The notes: a model not told the origin generated them from the letters alone. A stretch of 64,000 nucleotides of DNA from Planctomycetota bacterium (GCA_024230295.1 JAAERN010000032.1:1-64000); one strand, 5' to 3'. Positions 1-10,005 are shown, counted from the first letter of the stretch. Translations and numbers: made by a program.

Positions 1-993
1 CCAGAACTCGCCGGCACAATCATCGCGGCCTTCAATGGTGATGATGACGTTGAAGTTGCGGAATGTGTGGGTGAGATCGAGTCGGAGCCCCGGGCGACCG
101 ACACGCACGTCTCGAAGGTTCTCGGCCGAATTAACCCGATGCCGCTGCGAGATCAAGGGTTCAACGTCGTTCTTGACTCAGTCAATGGTGCGGGCGGCCT
201 TGGCGGGCGAGCCCTACTCGAGTACTTGGGCTGCGACGTGACTCATCTCGGCGCAGCACCCGATGGCGATTTTTGGCACACACCGGAACCGACTGCCGCC
301 AATCTCACCGGCTTGTGCGAATCGGTGCGCGATCATGGCGCCGACATCGGCTTCGCGCAGGACCCCGACGCGGATCGCCTTGCCATCGTTGATGAGCGGG
401 GCCGCTACATCGGCGAGGAGTACACATTGGTGCTAGCAGCGTGGCGTATCTTGCTGGACCATCCGGGTGGAGCCCTTGTCGCCAATCTCTCGACGAGTCG
501 GATGATCGATGATCTGGCGGCCAAGTTCGGCGGCCGCGTCTATCGAAGCGCGGTTGGAGAGGCCAATGTCGCGGCGGTCATGCGGGCCGAAGGGGCGGCC
601 ATGGGAGGCGAGGGCAACGGCGGCGTCATCTTGCCTGAGATTACATTTGTGCGAGACAGCCTCTCCGGGATGGTGCTCGTGCTCGATCTGATGCGAAGAG
701 AAGGTAAGCCGCTCTCGGAACTCGTCGATGCGATTCCCCGATACGTCATCGTCAAAGAGAAGTTTGAACTCGCCAATCAGAGCGATCTCGATCCGGCCCT
801 TGCGAAGATGCGAGCAGCATTTGCCGGCGCCAAGATCGACGACTGCGACGGCATCCGAATCGATCTTCCCGAGGGCTGGGCACATGTTCGTCCAAGCAAT
901 ACCGAGCCGATCGCGAGAATCATTGTTGAGGCGGCGACCGAGGAGGCCGCGCGGGAATTGGTCGAACGCGTACGGGCCGCAACCGGGCTGTAG
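1..993 (+). CDS. Phosphoglucomutase/phosphomannomutase family protein (GlmM/ManB-like), 5' truncated by window edge
   Basis: Frame is open from base 1 (PELAGTIIAAFNGDDDVEVAECVGEI...) into ORF 67..993; metal-binding loop DPDADRLAIVD and C-terminal phosphate loop RPSNTEPIARI. Confidence 0.9.
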   Translation, partial: PELAGTIIAAFNGDDDVEVAECVGEIESEPRATDTHVSKVLGRINPMPLRDQGFNVVLDSVNGAGGLGGRALLEYLGCDVTHLGAAPDGDFWHTPEPTAANLTGLCESVRDHGADIGFAQDPDADRLAIVDERGRYIGEEYTLVLAAWRILLDHPGGALVANLSTSRMIDDLAAKFGGRVYRSAVGEANVAAVMRAEGAAMGGEGNGGVILPEITFVRDSLSGMVLVLDLMRREGKPLSELVDAIPRYVIVKEKFELANQSDLDPALAKMRAAFAGAKIDDCDGIRIDLPEGWAHVRPSNTEPIARIIVEAATEEAARELVERVRAATGL

Positions 994-1009
994 CAGGGCT
1001 ACAAGCAGT

Positions 1010-1549
1010 TCACGCTGATGTTGCAGGGGCTTTCCATGATTCCTGAACGGTCCAGGTCAGGGGTTTGGCCGTGCAGTCGATGTGGCAGGCGAAGAAACCA
1101 CCCACGTGCTCGGTGACCAGCGGCCAGATGATTTCGCGGTCGGTTCTGGGCAGATCGAGGCCATCGATGGTCTCGCGGTCGAGCCACTCGAGTTTGCCTT
1201 CGTCCATCTCGTAGGCGGTGATTTCGTCATGTCTGATCGGCCGGGTGGCCTCGAAGAGGAAGAGCAGCCAATGGCACTCCCCCTCGTAGGCAGTCTCGGA
1301 CACCATGCCCATGAGCCGCATCTCGTGGTATGGCAGAGAGACGCCGGTTTCCTCCCATGTCTCCCGGATGGCGCAGCAGTGCGGGCTCTCGCCGGTAGTC
1401 GGTTCGAGTTTGCCGCCGGGCGGCGAGTACATGCCCTTATTCGGCGGCTTGATTCGATGCAGCATCAGCAGTTTGCCATCGGCGTCTCGTAGATAGCACA
1501 GCACGGCGATGCGATAAGGGAGAGATCCGTCGGTGAGGTCGGTCGTCAT
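1010..1549 (-). CDS. NUDIX hydrolase
   Basis: Nudix box-like GGKLEPTTGESPHCCAIRETWEETGV; start chosen at MTTDL, 4-nt overlap with pdxJ stop. Confidence 0.88.
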   Translation of the reverse strand: MTTDLTDGSLPYRIAVLCYLRDADGKLLMLHRIKPPNKGMYSPPGGKLEPTTGESPHCCAIRETWEETGVSLPYHEMRLMGMVSETAYEGECHWLLFLFEATRPIRHDEITAYEMDEGKLEWLDRETIDGLDLPRTDREIIWPLVTEHVGGFFACHIDCTAKPLTWTVQESWKAPATSA

Positions 1550-2286
1550 GGTGATGCGTTCTCGATGAGGCCGACCATATCGCGGACGGCGGTCTGGATT
1601 CCGGTGAAGATCGCTCGCGAGATGATCGCATGGCCGATATGCAGTTCGCAAAGGTCCGCGAGCATCGCAATAGGCTGGACGTTTTCATAGTTCAGCGCGT
1701 GTCCCGCGTTGAAACGCATGCCTGCCTGGGTGATCTGTCGGCCGGCATCGGCGACGCGGCCAAGTTCAGATTGAGCCTTTTGCGATTCGGCTCCATGCTC
1801 GTAACAGGCGTGCGCCCAAGGGCCTGTATGCACTTCACAGACGGCAAAGCCGCACGAAGCAGCGGCCTCGATCTGCGATATTTCGGCGTCAATGAAGGCA
1901 CTGGTAGGGATCTTTGCCTCGTTGAATCGGGTCACGATGTCGGTGAGGCGATCCCGCTGGGCCGCCACATCCAGGCCGCCCTCGGTCGTGACCTCGTCAC
2001 GGCCTTCGGGGACCAGCATCGCCGAGGCTGGCTTGATCCGCAGGGCGATCTCCACCATTTCGTCGGTGGCGGCCATCTCAAAGTTGAGCGGGAGGCTCAC
2101 AACCTCGGCAAGTCGATCGACATCAGCGTCCTGAATGTGCCGCCGGTCTTCACGGAGATGGCACGTGATACCGAGGGCTCCACCGAGTTCGGCTTCCAAG
2201 GCGGCGACCACCGGGTCCGGCTCGTAGGTTCGCCGCGCTTCACGGACGGTCGCGACGTGATCGATGTTGACACTGAGGATGGCCAT
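1546..2286 (-). CDS. pdxJ: Pyridoxine 5'-phosphate synthase
   Basis: N-terminus MAILSVNIDHVATVREAR, internal ITCHLREDRRHIQDADV, NFEMA, NAGHALNYENV. Confidence 0.95.
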   Translation of the reverse strand: MAILSVNIDHVATVREARRTYEPDPVVAALEAELGGALGITCHLREDRRHIQDADVDRLAEVVSLPLNFEMAATDEMVEIALRIKPASAMLVPEGRDEVTTEGGLDVAAQRDRLTDIVTRFNEAKIPTSAFIDAEISQIEAAASCGFAVCEVHTGPWAHACYEHGAESQKAQSELGRVADAGRQITQAGMRFNAGHALNYENVQPIAMLADLCELHIGHAIISRAIFTGIQTAVRDMVGLIENASP

Positions 2287-2363
2287 GAAAGTGGGATAGT
2301 ACCCACCGCGCCGCAAACGCACGGATGATGATCGATCTATACTCCGGCCGTCACGGACGCTGC

Positions 2364-3041
2364 ATGGACGACTTTCACAAGAGCCTCGAATCCGTTCTGA
2401 ACGACCTCCTCTCTCAGGGGCGTCGAGTCACGGATATCAGTCTTGCCGCAGTTGAGTCCTATTTCGAGAATAACGCGGGCGTGGCGGCCGGCGTGATCCG
2501 AGAGGATGCGACGATCGACCACGTCGATGTGCAGATTGAGCGATCCTGCATCGCGCTCATGGGTTACAGGCCGAGCGATGAGCACGACCAGCGATCAATT
2601 CTGACGATCGTCAAGATTAACAACGAACTCGAGCGTATCGCTGACTGCGCGGTCAACATCGCGCAGGCCACCGAACAGCGCAAGGACACCGAGGTTGCCG
2701 ACACGCTTCGCGTGATGGCCAATAGCGTCGTTGGCATGGTCCGCGATACGGTTGAAGCACTTCGAAGCCGCGACACCAATCTTGCGCAGCGAGTGCTCTC
2801 GTTCGATGACACGGTTGACGCCTTCAAGGACGAACTCGTAACCCGAGCGCAGAACGCGCTCGCTGGCGGTGTCGTTTCGGTTGGCGCTGCAATGCAGCTT
2901 CTGTCGGTTGTCCGTGCGGTTGAGCGAATGGCCGATCACTGCACGAACATTTGCGAGCAGGTCATCTATCTTGAGACGGGGAAGATTGTGCGGCACCTCC
3001 CCTCCGGGTGGACTGCGCCAACGCTTCCCGAGGACGCCTGA
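2364..3041 (+). CDS. phoU: Phosphate signalling/transport accessory protein PhoU
   Basis: Two PhoU helical repeats (NNELERIADCAVNIAQ and VRAVERMADHCTNICEQVIYLETG). Confidence 0.9.
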   Translation: MDDFHKSLESVLNDLLSQGRRVTDISLAAVESYFENNAGVAAGVIREDATIDHVDVQIERSCIALMGYRPSDEHDQRSILTIVKINNELERIADCAVNIAQATEQRKDTEVADTLRVMANSVVGMVRDTVEALRSRDTNLAQRVLSFDDTVDAFKDELVTRAQNALAGGVVSVGAAMQLLSVVRAVERMADHCTNICEQVIYLETGKIVRHLPSGWTAPTLPEDA

Positions 3042-3047
3042 GAAAGC

Positions 3048-4484
3048 ATGGATCGACTCGCATCGCTGCGAACCCATATGGAATCCCTTCGGCAGGGTCA
3101 TCTGCTCGCGGGCGCCGAGGCGCTTTCGTCACAGGATCGCGACGCGTTGATCGGTCGAATCGAATCAATCGGGTGGGAGGCGATTCCCGAACTCGTCGAG
3201 CACTATGTGAAATGCAGGCCTGCAGCTGCTTCGGGCGAGATCGTTCCAGCCTCCTGCGCGACGGTTGATCCCGAGTGCGTGTGTGATTCGGTGTCGCTTG
3301 TTGATGCGGGCGACCTTCGCGAGAGGGGTGAAGCGATGCTTCTCGCCGGCCGCGTCGCAGCTTTCACTGTCGCCGGTGGGCAGGGCACGCGTCTTGGATG
3401 GCAGGGCCCCAAGGGCACGTTCCCAGCCAGCCCGGTGACGGGCAAGCCGCTCTTCCGTCTCTTCGCCGAGCAGATTCTCGCCGCGCAGAATCGATGGGGT
3501 CACACGATTCGCTGGTACATCATGACCAGCAAAGCCAACGACGCGCAGACACGAAGTTTCTTTCTCGACAACCGCTGCTTCGGTCTCGACCGTAGGCAGA
3601 TCATGATGTTCCCGCAGGGAATGATGCCGGCATTCGATGCGGAGAGCGGCCGCGTGCTGCTCGAAGGACCGGCCGCGCTGGCGATGAGCCCGGACGGGCA
3701 CGGCGGTTCGTACCAGGCGTTGCTGCGAAGCGGCGCACTTGATCAGATGGAAGGCCGCGGCGTCGAGGCGATCAGTTACTTCCAGGTGGACAACCCACTC
3801 GCGCCGGTTCTTGATCCGGTGTTTCTTGGCCTGCATGCCGACTCAGAGCGTTCTTCCGGTGAGTTCACGAGCAAGATGGTTCCAAAGTGCGGGCCGGATG
3901 AGAAGGTCGGTGTCTTTGCGCTTCGCGGCGGTGTACCGGGCGTCGTGGAGTATTCGGATCTCTCCTGCGAACAGGCCGAGGCTATGGATGCGTCGGGCCG
4001 TCTGTGCTTCGCCGCGGGCAATATCGCGATGCATATCATCAGTACGGAGTTTGCCAGGCGTGTTGCGGTTGGCGGCGAGGACGGGCTGCCATGGCACCGG
4101 GCCGATAAGAAAGTCACGTGGTATGACCCGGCGAGCGGCGAAACACACGCCCCGACCCAGCCCAACGCGGTCAAACTTGAGCGATTCGTATTTGACGCGA
4201 TGGGAATCGCGAAGAAGCCCGCGATTCTGGAAGTCTCTCGCGAAGCGGAGTTCGCGCCAATCAAGAACGCCAGCGGCGTCGATTCGGCCGAGTCAAGCAG
4301 CCAGTTACAGAGCGATCTCTATGGCGGTTGGCTCGAACAGGCGGGCGTCACTGTCCCCCGCCGCGCCGACGGGCACGTCGACGCCGCCATCGAGATTTCG
4401 CCGCTGACGGCCATGTCAGCCGAGGAACTCTGCGGCCAGAATCTCCCCGCCGAAATCGCCCCGGGAAGCGATTTCGTCTGCTAA
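3048..4484 (+). CDS. UDPGP-family UTP-sugar-1-phosphate (UDP-GlcNAc/UDP-sugar) uridylyltransferase
   Basis: VAAFTVAGGQGTRLGWQGPKGTFPASPVTGKPLF and FQVDNPLAPVLDP, typical of eukaryotic-type UAP1/UDPGP proteins. Confidence 0.88.
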   Translation: MDRLASLRTHMESLRQGHLLAGAEALSSQDRDALIGRIESIGWEAIPELVEHYVKCRPAAASGEIVPASCATVDPECVCDSVSLVDAGDLRERGEAMLLAGRVAAFTVAGGQGTRLGWQGPKGTFPASPVTGKPLFRLFAEQILAAQNRWGHTIRWYIMTSKANDAQTRSFFLDNRCFGLDRRQIMMFPQGMMPAFDAESGRVLLEGPAALAMSPDGHGGSYQALLRSGALDQMEGRGVEAISYFQVDNPLAPVLDPVFLGLHADSERSSGEFTSKMVPKCGPDEKVGVFALRGGVPGVVEYSDLSCEQAEAMDASGRLCFAAGNIAMHIISTEFARRVAVGGEDGLPWHRADKKVTWYDPASGETHAPTQPNAVKLERFVFDAMGIAKKPAILEVSREAEFAPIKNASGVDSAESSSQLQSDLYGGWLEQAGVTVPRRADGHVDAAIEISPLTAMSAEELCGQNLPAEIAPGSDFVC

Positions 4485-4495
4485 GAGAACTGCCT

Positions 4496-4639
4496 TTGTA
4501 TTGCAACCTCAACGACGCGCTTCGGGTGCTGAGCATGTGGGGACAGTCGGGCGGCATTGCGGATGTGACCCTTGATGGCATCGTCGGTGTCGATGACATG
4601 CTGGCCCTACCCTCAGGCTGGGGACCGTGCCCGGAGTAG
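4496..4639 (+). pseudogene. Decayed remnant of a GC-type dockerin C-terminus
   Basis: In-frame YCNLNDALRVLSMWGQSGGIADVTLDGIVGVDDMLALPSGWGPCPE* matches the dockerin tails elsewhere in the window (e.g. CAADITGDGFVGVDDILAIIGEFGPC); no signal peptide or body upstream, where the UDPGP gene ends at 4484. Confidence 0.6.
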
Positions 4640-4678
4640 CCCACCTACTGTGAGTGCTTACTCGGGTAGCCTGCGCGG

Positions 4679-5476
4679 ATGTCTGCCCGTGTGATGTCGA
4701 TCGGCTTTCTCGTGCTGCTGCTGACATCCGTTGTGTTGGCAGGGGACGCGAAGACTCCGGGACCAGATCTTGTCAAGGATTCGAAGACGCTCCACGGTAA
4801 GATCGAATCGAAGGTCGAGGAGATGCTTTCGCATGACGGCCCGTGGCTACTTTTCGGCGTCATCATGCTCGCCGGCGTCGGCATTCCGATTAGCGAAGAG
4901 ATCCTCATCGTGCCCGCGGGGTTCCTTATTGAGCGCGGCGTGCTGCCGTTCTGGTCGACGGTCGCTGCGGCGTGGACCGGCGTTGTGCTCGCCGATCTCA
5001 TTTGGATGCTTCTCGTTCGCCGCTTTGCCCACAAACTTCTTTCAATTCGTTTATTCAGACGCATGTTCCACCCGCGCCGGATTCTTGAGATCAAGTACAT
5101 GCTCGATAAGTGGGGGGCGTGGGTCGTGGTGATGGGCCGCATTCTTCCAGCAGCCCGTACGCCCGTTATCACCGCGGCGGGACTTGCGCACATGCCGATC
5201 GGAAAGTTCATGCTAGGCGAGAGCGTCGGGGCCGCCAAGAGTGTGGCGTGGCAACTTTCTGTTGGTTGGCTCATTGCCAAAGGCCTCGGCGAATCGGTGT
5301 ATGACAAGCATGTTCGAGACGCCGTGCTTATTGGAGTGGGCGTTCTGGCACTCATCGTGGTAGCGTGGTGGTGGAGAAAGCGGCGCCAGTCCCGGCGTCA
5401 TCGACCGAGGGCTCCGATGCGTTGGTTGCGGTCGGCATGCATGCCGCCCGAGGAGCGAAAACGAGCCCACCCATGA
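4679..5476 (+). CDS. DedA/SNARE-associated family membrane protein (copy 1)
   Basis: Multi-TM; GVGIPISEEILIVPAG, GRILPAARTPVITAAGL. Confidence 0.85.
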   Translation: MSARVMSIGFLVLLLTSVVLAGDAKTPGPDLVKDSKTLHGKIESKVEEMLSHDGPWLLFGVIMLAGVGIPISEEILIVPAGFLIERGVLPFWSTVAAAWTGVVLADLIWMLLVRRFAHKLLSIRLFRRMFHPRRILEIKYMLDKWGAWVVVMGRILPAARTPVITAAGLAHMPIGKFMLGESVGAAKSVAWQLSVGWLIAKGLGESVYDKHVRDAVLIGVGVLALIVVAWWWRKRRQSRRHRPRAPMRWLRSACMPPEERKRAHP

Positions 5477-6126
5477 CCGAGTTCATCACCCAAAACGCGG
5501 AGTATCTGCCATGGATCGTGCTGGTGTTGCTGCTCGCGAGTGGGATTGGCATTCCGATCGGCGAGGACATCGTCATTATTCCGGCGGGCGTGATCATCGG
5601 CGAGCAGATGCTCGGCGCGGGCGTCTGGGTGCCGACGCTGATTGCCGCCATTGTCGGCGTCGCAACGGCAGACATGCTCTGGTTCACCTGGTGTAGTAAG
5701 TTTGGAACGAGGCTGTTGCACAGGCGGCTTATCCGGCGCTTTCTGCACCCCAAGCGCCTTCTTCAGGCCAAGCACCAGATTGACAAGCGCGGCGCGTGGT
5801 TTATTGTCGCCGCGAGGTTCATTCCCGGAAGCCGCACGCCCGCGATCACCGTTGCCGGTCTCATGCATCTGCGGTTCTGGCGGTTTGCGCTGGCGACATG
5901 GTCCTGCGTGCTTGTGACCGCTCCGATGCAGTTTGGCGTAGGTGTGCTTGTGGGATACGGCATTGCCTCTCGAAGCACCTTCGGCACAATGCAGTGGATC
6001 ATTGCCGGTGTTGTGCTGGCCGTCGTCATATCCGCCGCCGCCGTAGTGTTTGCGAAGTCACGCGGCCGTAAGACCGAGCCGCCACGGGCAAGGGCGGCGT
6101 GGCTGCGGCACTTTCGGCGGGCGTAG
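5473..6126 (+). CDS. DedA/SNARE-associated family membrane protein (copy 2)
   Basis: GIGIPIGEDIVIIPAGVI, ARFIPGSRTPAITVAGL; start at MTEFITQ has ATGA overlap with copy 1 stop. Confidence 0.87.
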   Translation: MTEFITQNAEYLPWIVLVLLLASGIGIPIGEDIVIIPAGVIIGEQMLGAGVWVPTLIAAIVGVATADMLWFTWCSKFGTRLLHRRLIRRFLHPKRLLQAKHQIDKRGAWFIVAARFIPGSRTPAITVAGLMHLRFWRFALATWSCVLVTAPMQFGVGVLVGYGIASRSTFGTMQWIIAGVVLAVVISAAAVVFAKSRGRKTEPPRARAAWLRHFRRA

Positions 6127-6222
6127 AAACACAATCGTGGACCCCGGGGTGTGCGGCGAGGTTCTGCCCTCATCAAGATTGAGAGTTGGGATTGCCCTTC
6201 GGTGCGTGGTATCCTGCGCGGT

Positions 6223-7353
6223 ATGAGAGCAGTTATCACCGGTCAGATTGGTATTGACAAGAAACCCTATCTGGAGGAGGTCCGCGAGCGTGCCGGAGTG
6301 CAGGGCAAGCGGATCGAACTCTACAACGTAGGAAACATGATGTACCGGGAGGGTCCTGACGTACGGTCGGGTCGCATTCTCGACCTCCCGCTTAGCCGAC
6401 TGGCTTCGCTCCGTCGCGCCGCGTTCAAGGACATCATCGCCGAGTCGACACCAGCAGTCGATTGCCCAGACCTCATGGTCAATACCCACGCCACCTTCAG
6501 GTGGCGGCACGGGCTGTTCAGTGCCTTCGATTTTGATCAGATGGAAAAGTTGCAGCCCAACATGTTCATCTGTCTGCTCGACAACATCGAGATGGTCCAT
6601 CACCGCCTTCATGCAGAGCACGATATTGATGCGACGCTCAAGGACTGCATGGTCTGGCGCGAGGAAGAGATCCTCGCCACGGAGTTGCTCGCCAGCGCAA
6701 TGGGATGCGCCGACCAGTTCTACATTCTCAGCCGCGGCCGCCAGCAGGACACAATCGATACGTGCCTGCGGCTTGTGACGCGACCGGATATAAAGCGGGT
6801 CTATCCGTCCTTCCCGATGAGTCATGTCATGGACATGCCCGACGTTCTTGACGAGATCGGCCGTTTCCGCGATGCGCTTGCCCAGCACTTCATCACCTTC
6901 GATCCAGCGGACGTTGATGAGAAACTACTGCTCGACCGCGCTATCGAGGCTGCCAAGATCGGACAGGACTGGATCGACGTCACGCCGCACGCCTATGGCG
7001 GTCGTGAAGGTGTTGAACTGCGAGTGCGGGTCCGCGAAGTACTCGATATCGCTGGCGATGTCGATGGGCAGATCTATATGCGGGACTTCAAACTGATCGA
7101 TCAGAGCGACATGATCGTGTCGCTGGTTCCAGAACTTCCGGGCGGGATTCCCGGCCTCTCCAGTGGCGTTGAGCGTGAGCTCCAGCACGCGTGGGAGCAC
7201 ACGAAGGAGGTCTATGTGGTGTGGAAGCCGGCCAAGCCGCCGTCACCGTTCATCACCGAGACCGCGACGAAAATCTTCCCGGATGTCGATGCAGCGCTTG
7301 AATTCTTCGAGTCAGAGCGGATGTTCGCACCCGGAAACCTCTTCGGACACTGA
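6223..7353 (+). CDS. Adenylate-kinase-like P-loop protein fused to a C-terminal nucleoside 2-deoxyribosyltransferase-like domain
   Basis: N-terminal MRAVITGQIGIDKKPYLEEV (altered Walker A), VNTHATFRW...LQPNMFICLLDN (archaeal AdkA-like layout); C-terminal GQIYMRDFKLIDQSDMIVSLV...SSGVERELQHAWEHTKEVYVVWKP. Confidence 0.6.
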   Translation: MRAVITGQIGIDKKPYLEEVRERAGVQGKRIELYNVGNMMYREGPDVRSGRILDLPLSRLASLRRAAFKDIIAESTPAVDCPDLMVNTHATFRWRHGLFSAFDFDQMEKLQPNMFICLLDNIEMVHHRLHAEHDIDATLKDCMVWREEEILATELLASAMGCADQFYILSRGRQQDTIDTCLRLVTRPDIKRVYPSFPMSHVMDMPDVLDEIGRFRDALAQHFITFDPADVDEKLLLDRAIEAAKIGQDWIDVTPHAYGGREGVELRVRVREVLDIAGDVDGQIYMRDFKLIDQSDMIVSLVPELPGGIPGLSSGVERELQHAWEHTKEVYVVWKPAKPPSPFITETATKIFPDVDAALEFFESERMFAPGNLFGH

Positions 7354-7355
7354 GC

Positions 7356-8207
7356 GTGCCGACACGCCGAATCAAGTTGACTGTGGCGTACGAGGGTACG
7401 GAGTTTTTTGGTTGGCAGAAGCAACATCCGCCAGACGAATCGCCGCTTCGAACGGCGCAGGGCGTGCTTGAACAAGCGGTGCGGCAGGTCGTCCGTGAAG
7501 AAGTGTCGGTTCACGGCGCATCCCGGACAGATTCAGGTGTTCACGCGCTTGGCCAGGTTGCGGCGTTCGATACGTGCAGCGAAATCGATGTCGATCGGCT
7601 GCCCCCTGCGATCTCGTCAAGACTTCCAGATGACATTCGCGTTGTCGCCGCAGAGGTTGTTCCGAGCGAGTTCAATGTGATCGGCGATGTTGAGAAGAAG
7701 GCGTATCGCTACCGCGCCGCGTTCGGTCGGCGAGAAGCGCATCAGCGGCCGCTGTTTGATCGCCGTACGCTTGCTTGGGTGCCGTGGGATCTTGATCTCG
7801 TCGCAATGAACGAGGCTGCGGAAATGCTCGTGGGCAAGCACGACTTTGCGAGTTTCACCAGACTCAACCATGGACGCGAATCGACGATTCGCCGTGTGCA
7901 CGCCTGTGGAGTCTCACTGGACGGTGATCAGGTTGCGTCGATCGAGGTCGTAGGCGAAGGGTTTCTTTGGAACATGGTGCGGATCATCGCTGGCACGCTC
8001 GTCGAGGTGGGTTCCGGCAGAAGGGACCTGGCATCGGTGGATGCCGCATTGCAAGCGGGCGAGCGGTCTGCGGCCGGTGTGACCATGCCGCCCGAAGGGC
8101 TTTCGCTTGTGTGGATTCAGTACGGTACGCCGGGGTGCGGTCGGCAGCGACAGTTGCAAAGCAAGCGCGAACGCGAGGCAGTCTCCGAACCAAGTGATGC
8201 CAGTTGA
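7356..8207 (+). CDS. truA: tRNA pseudouridine(38-40) synthase TruA
   Basis: IKLTVAYEGTEFFGWQKQ, catalytic GASRTDSGVHALGQVAAF, FLWNMVRIIAGTLVEVG. Confidence 0.95.
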   Translation: MPTRRIKLTVAYEGTEFFGWQKQHPPDESPLRTAQGVLEQAVRQVVREEVSVHGASRTDSGVHALGQVAAFDTCSEIDVDRLPPAISSRLPDDIRVVAAEVVPSEFNVIGDVEKKAYRYRAAFGRREAHQRPLFDRRTLAWVPWDLDLVAMNEAAEMLVGKHDFASFTRLNHGRESTIRRVHACGVSLDGDQVASIEVVGEGFLWNMVRIIAGTLVEVGSGRRDLASVDAALQAGERSAAGVTMPPEGLSLVWIQYGTPGCGRQRQLQSKREREAVSEPSDAS

Positions 8208-9306
8208 GATGGCTCAGCAAGCAGAGCAGCCCCGATGGCTTCTCGCAATGCTCCGCAGGCTTGCGACTGACTCTTCGCGTCTTGCACGCCGTGATCCGGC
8301 GAGGTATCCAACTGCAGCGTTGAAGGCAAAGGTACGGTTGCTGCTGGCGGACCGGCTGGGCTCTGGATTCGATGCGGGAGACGGGTGCGCCGTGGTTGTA
8401 GTGGCGGAGTTGGTGCGATCGCTCGATTCAATTGATGCGTGGATGGACGCCGTGAGTGCTTCGGAGTCGAGCGATGTTGTGGCGCATCTTGAGGGGACGC
8501 GAGGCGGCCCACGGGCACTCGCCGAACCTTTGCGAGCGCACGGTCCGGCCGAGCGAGAGCGACTTGCCAAGGAAGCGATTCACAACTTGCAGGCAGTTGG
8601 CGTGCCTCGGCAATTTTGCGAGCATGCGGGGAGGGCAATGAATCAGCTGATCCAAAGCGAATCGCAAGACATTCGGCATGAAGCCCTTCGGACGCTGAGC
8701 CACATGGCAGAGTCTCTGAGCGTGCCGGCGTGGCGTGCGAGCGGCCACTTTCGCTCGGCCATCGCGGTGATGGACCGGCGCATGCATCAGGATCTTGAGC
8801 GGTTGGACGACCACGCAGACTGGCTCGCGGCTTGCGCCGATATCTGGTGTGATCCTGGGGCCGCGGTCCTGATGGCATCACTTCGGCAGCGTGCCCGTCG
8901 CCGCAGCACGCTCGCCATGTGCGCACAAAAAGCACACTGGGCCAAGGTCAGTGACGCGGATCGCGACATCATCCTCCGCGTTTCGCGGGACATCGTTGCT
9001 GGCGTGGATGATCCCGCGACGCACGAGCGGCTTGCTTCTATCGCGGCCTCCCTTCCAAGGGATCAAGTTGTGAAAGAAGCTCTTCAGGCAATCGAGTGGC
9101 CCACCGACCCGCTGGAACGGCTCACTTGGACTGGGCCGGATCGCTGCGACGAACAGGCTGGAACACTGCTGATGGCGTTGGAAGCGAGGCACTGGTTTGC
9201 GCAGATGCGTTGGACCAGGCTCTGGCGGAAGGCCTGCGACCAGGCTGAGGAGGCCGCCGCCGCGGTGCTGGCCTGTCTGGATTCTGCGCCGACCTACCAT
9301 GCCTGA
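8197..9306 (+). CDS. Hypothetical helical protein
   Basis: Long ORF following truA on the same strand and abutting the next gene; no family recognised; start uncertain (8197 or 8209). Confidence 0.6.
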   Translation: MPVEMAQQAEQPRWLLAMLRRLATDSSRLARRDPARYPTAALKAKVRLLLADRLGSGFDAGDGCAVVVVAELVRSLDSIDAWMDAVSASESSDVVAHLEGTRGGPRALAEPLRAHGPAERERLAKEAIHNLQAVGVPRQFCEHAGRAMNQLIQSESQDIRHEALRTLSHMAESLSVPAWRASGHFRSAIAVMDRRMHQDLERLDDHADWLAACADIWCDPGAAVLMASLRQRARRRSTLAMCAQKAHWAKVSDADRDIILRVSRDIVAGVDDPATHERLASIAASLPRDQVVKEALQAIEWPTDPLERLTWTGPDRCDEQAGTLLMALEARHWFAQMRWTRLWRKACDQAEEAAAAVLACLDSAPTYHA

Positions 9307-9309
9307 ACT

Positions 9310-10005
9310 ATGGCACGAATACTCGTCTTTGGACCTCATCCCGATGATCAGGAACTGGGCATGGGGGGAACGATCGCTCGGCTCGCTGACCAAGGGCACG
9401 ACGTTGTTCTGGTAGACATGACCGACGGGGAACCTACGCCGTATGGCGACCCGCAGACGCGAAGTGCCGAAGCGGAACGCGCCGCTGAGATTCTCGGTGT
9501 GCGGCGAGTGCAGGTCGGCCTACGGAATCGGTATGTCGAGCATACGATCGAAGCAAGGCATGCGGTTGCGGGCGTCATTCGCGAGCACCAGGCCGACATT
9601 CTCTTTGCGCCGTACCCCGAGGACGCTCATCCCGACCATGTCGCCGTGACGAAGATCGTCGAAGATGCTCGGTTCGATGCGAAGCTCACGAAGATAGATC
9701 TTCCCGGCGAGCCGATCTATCCACGATGGCTCTTCCACTACTACTGCACACATCTGCGAATCATTCCCAATCCATCATTCCTCATGGACATCAGCGGATA
9801 TGAGTCGCAAAAGCGTGAGGCGATTGTCGCGTATGAAACGCAGTTTGTACTTCCTGAGAAGAATCGCCGCGTCGTCAATTGGGTCGACTCCGCCGGCCAT
9901 TACTTCGGCAGCCGAATCGGAGTCGATGCCGCCGAGCCATTCTTTGCCCGTGAGCCGCTTGGCTTGACTGGCTTCGGGCAGGTTGTTGGGTGTACCGATT
10001 CATAA
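9310..10005 (+). CDS. PIG-L/LmbE-family deacetylase, BshB1-like
   Basis: FGPHPDDQELGMGGTIARL, AHPDHVAVTKI, C-terminal SRIGVDAAEPFFAREPLGL. Confidence 0.85.
   Translation: MARILVFGPHPDDQELGMGGTIARLADQGHDVVLVDMTDGEPTPYGDPQTRSAEAERAAEILGVRRVQVGLRNRYVEHTIEARHAVAGVIREHQADILFAPYPEDAHPDHVAVTKIVEDARFDAKLTKIDLPGEPIYPRWLFHYYCTHLRIIPNPSFLMDISGYESQKREAIVAYETQFVLPEKNRRVVNWVDSAGHYFGSRIGVDAAEPFFAREPLGLTGFGQVVGCTDS

Noticed and set aside
4679-6126. Tandem DedA genes as a sequencing duplication artefact
   Set aside because: The two copies differ substantially in protein sequence, consistent with true paralogs.
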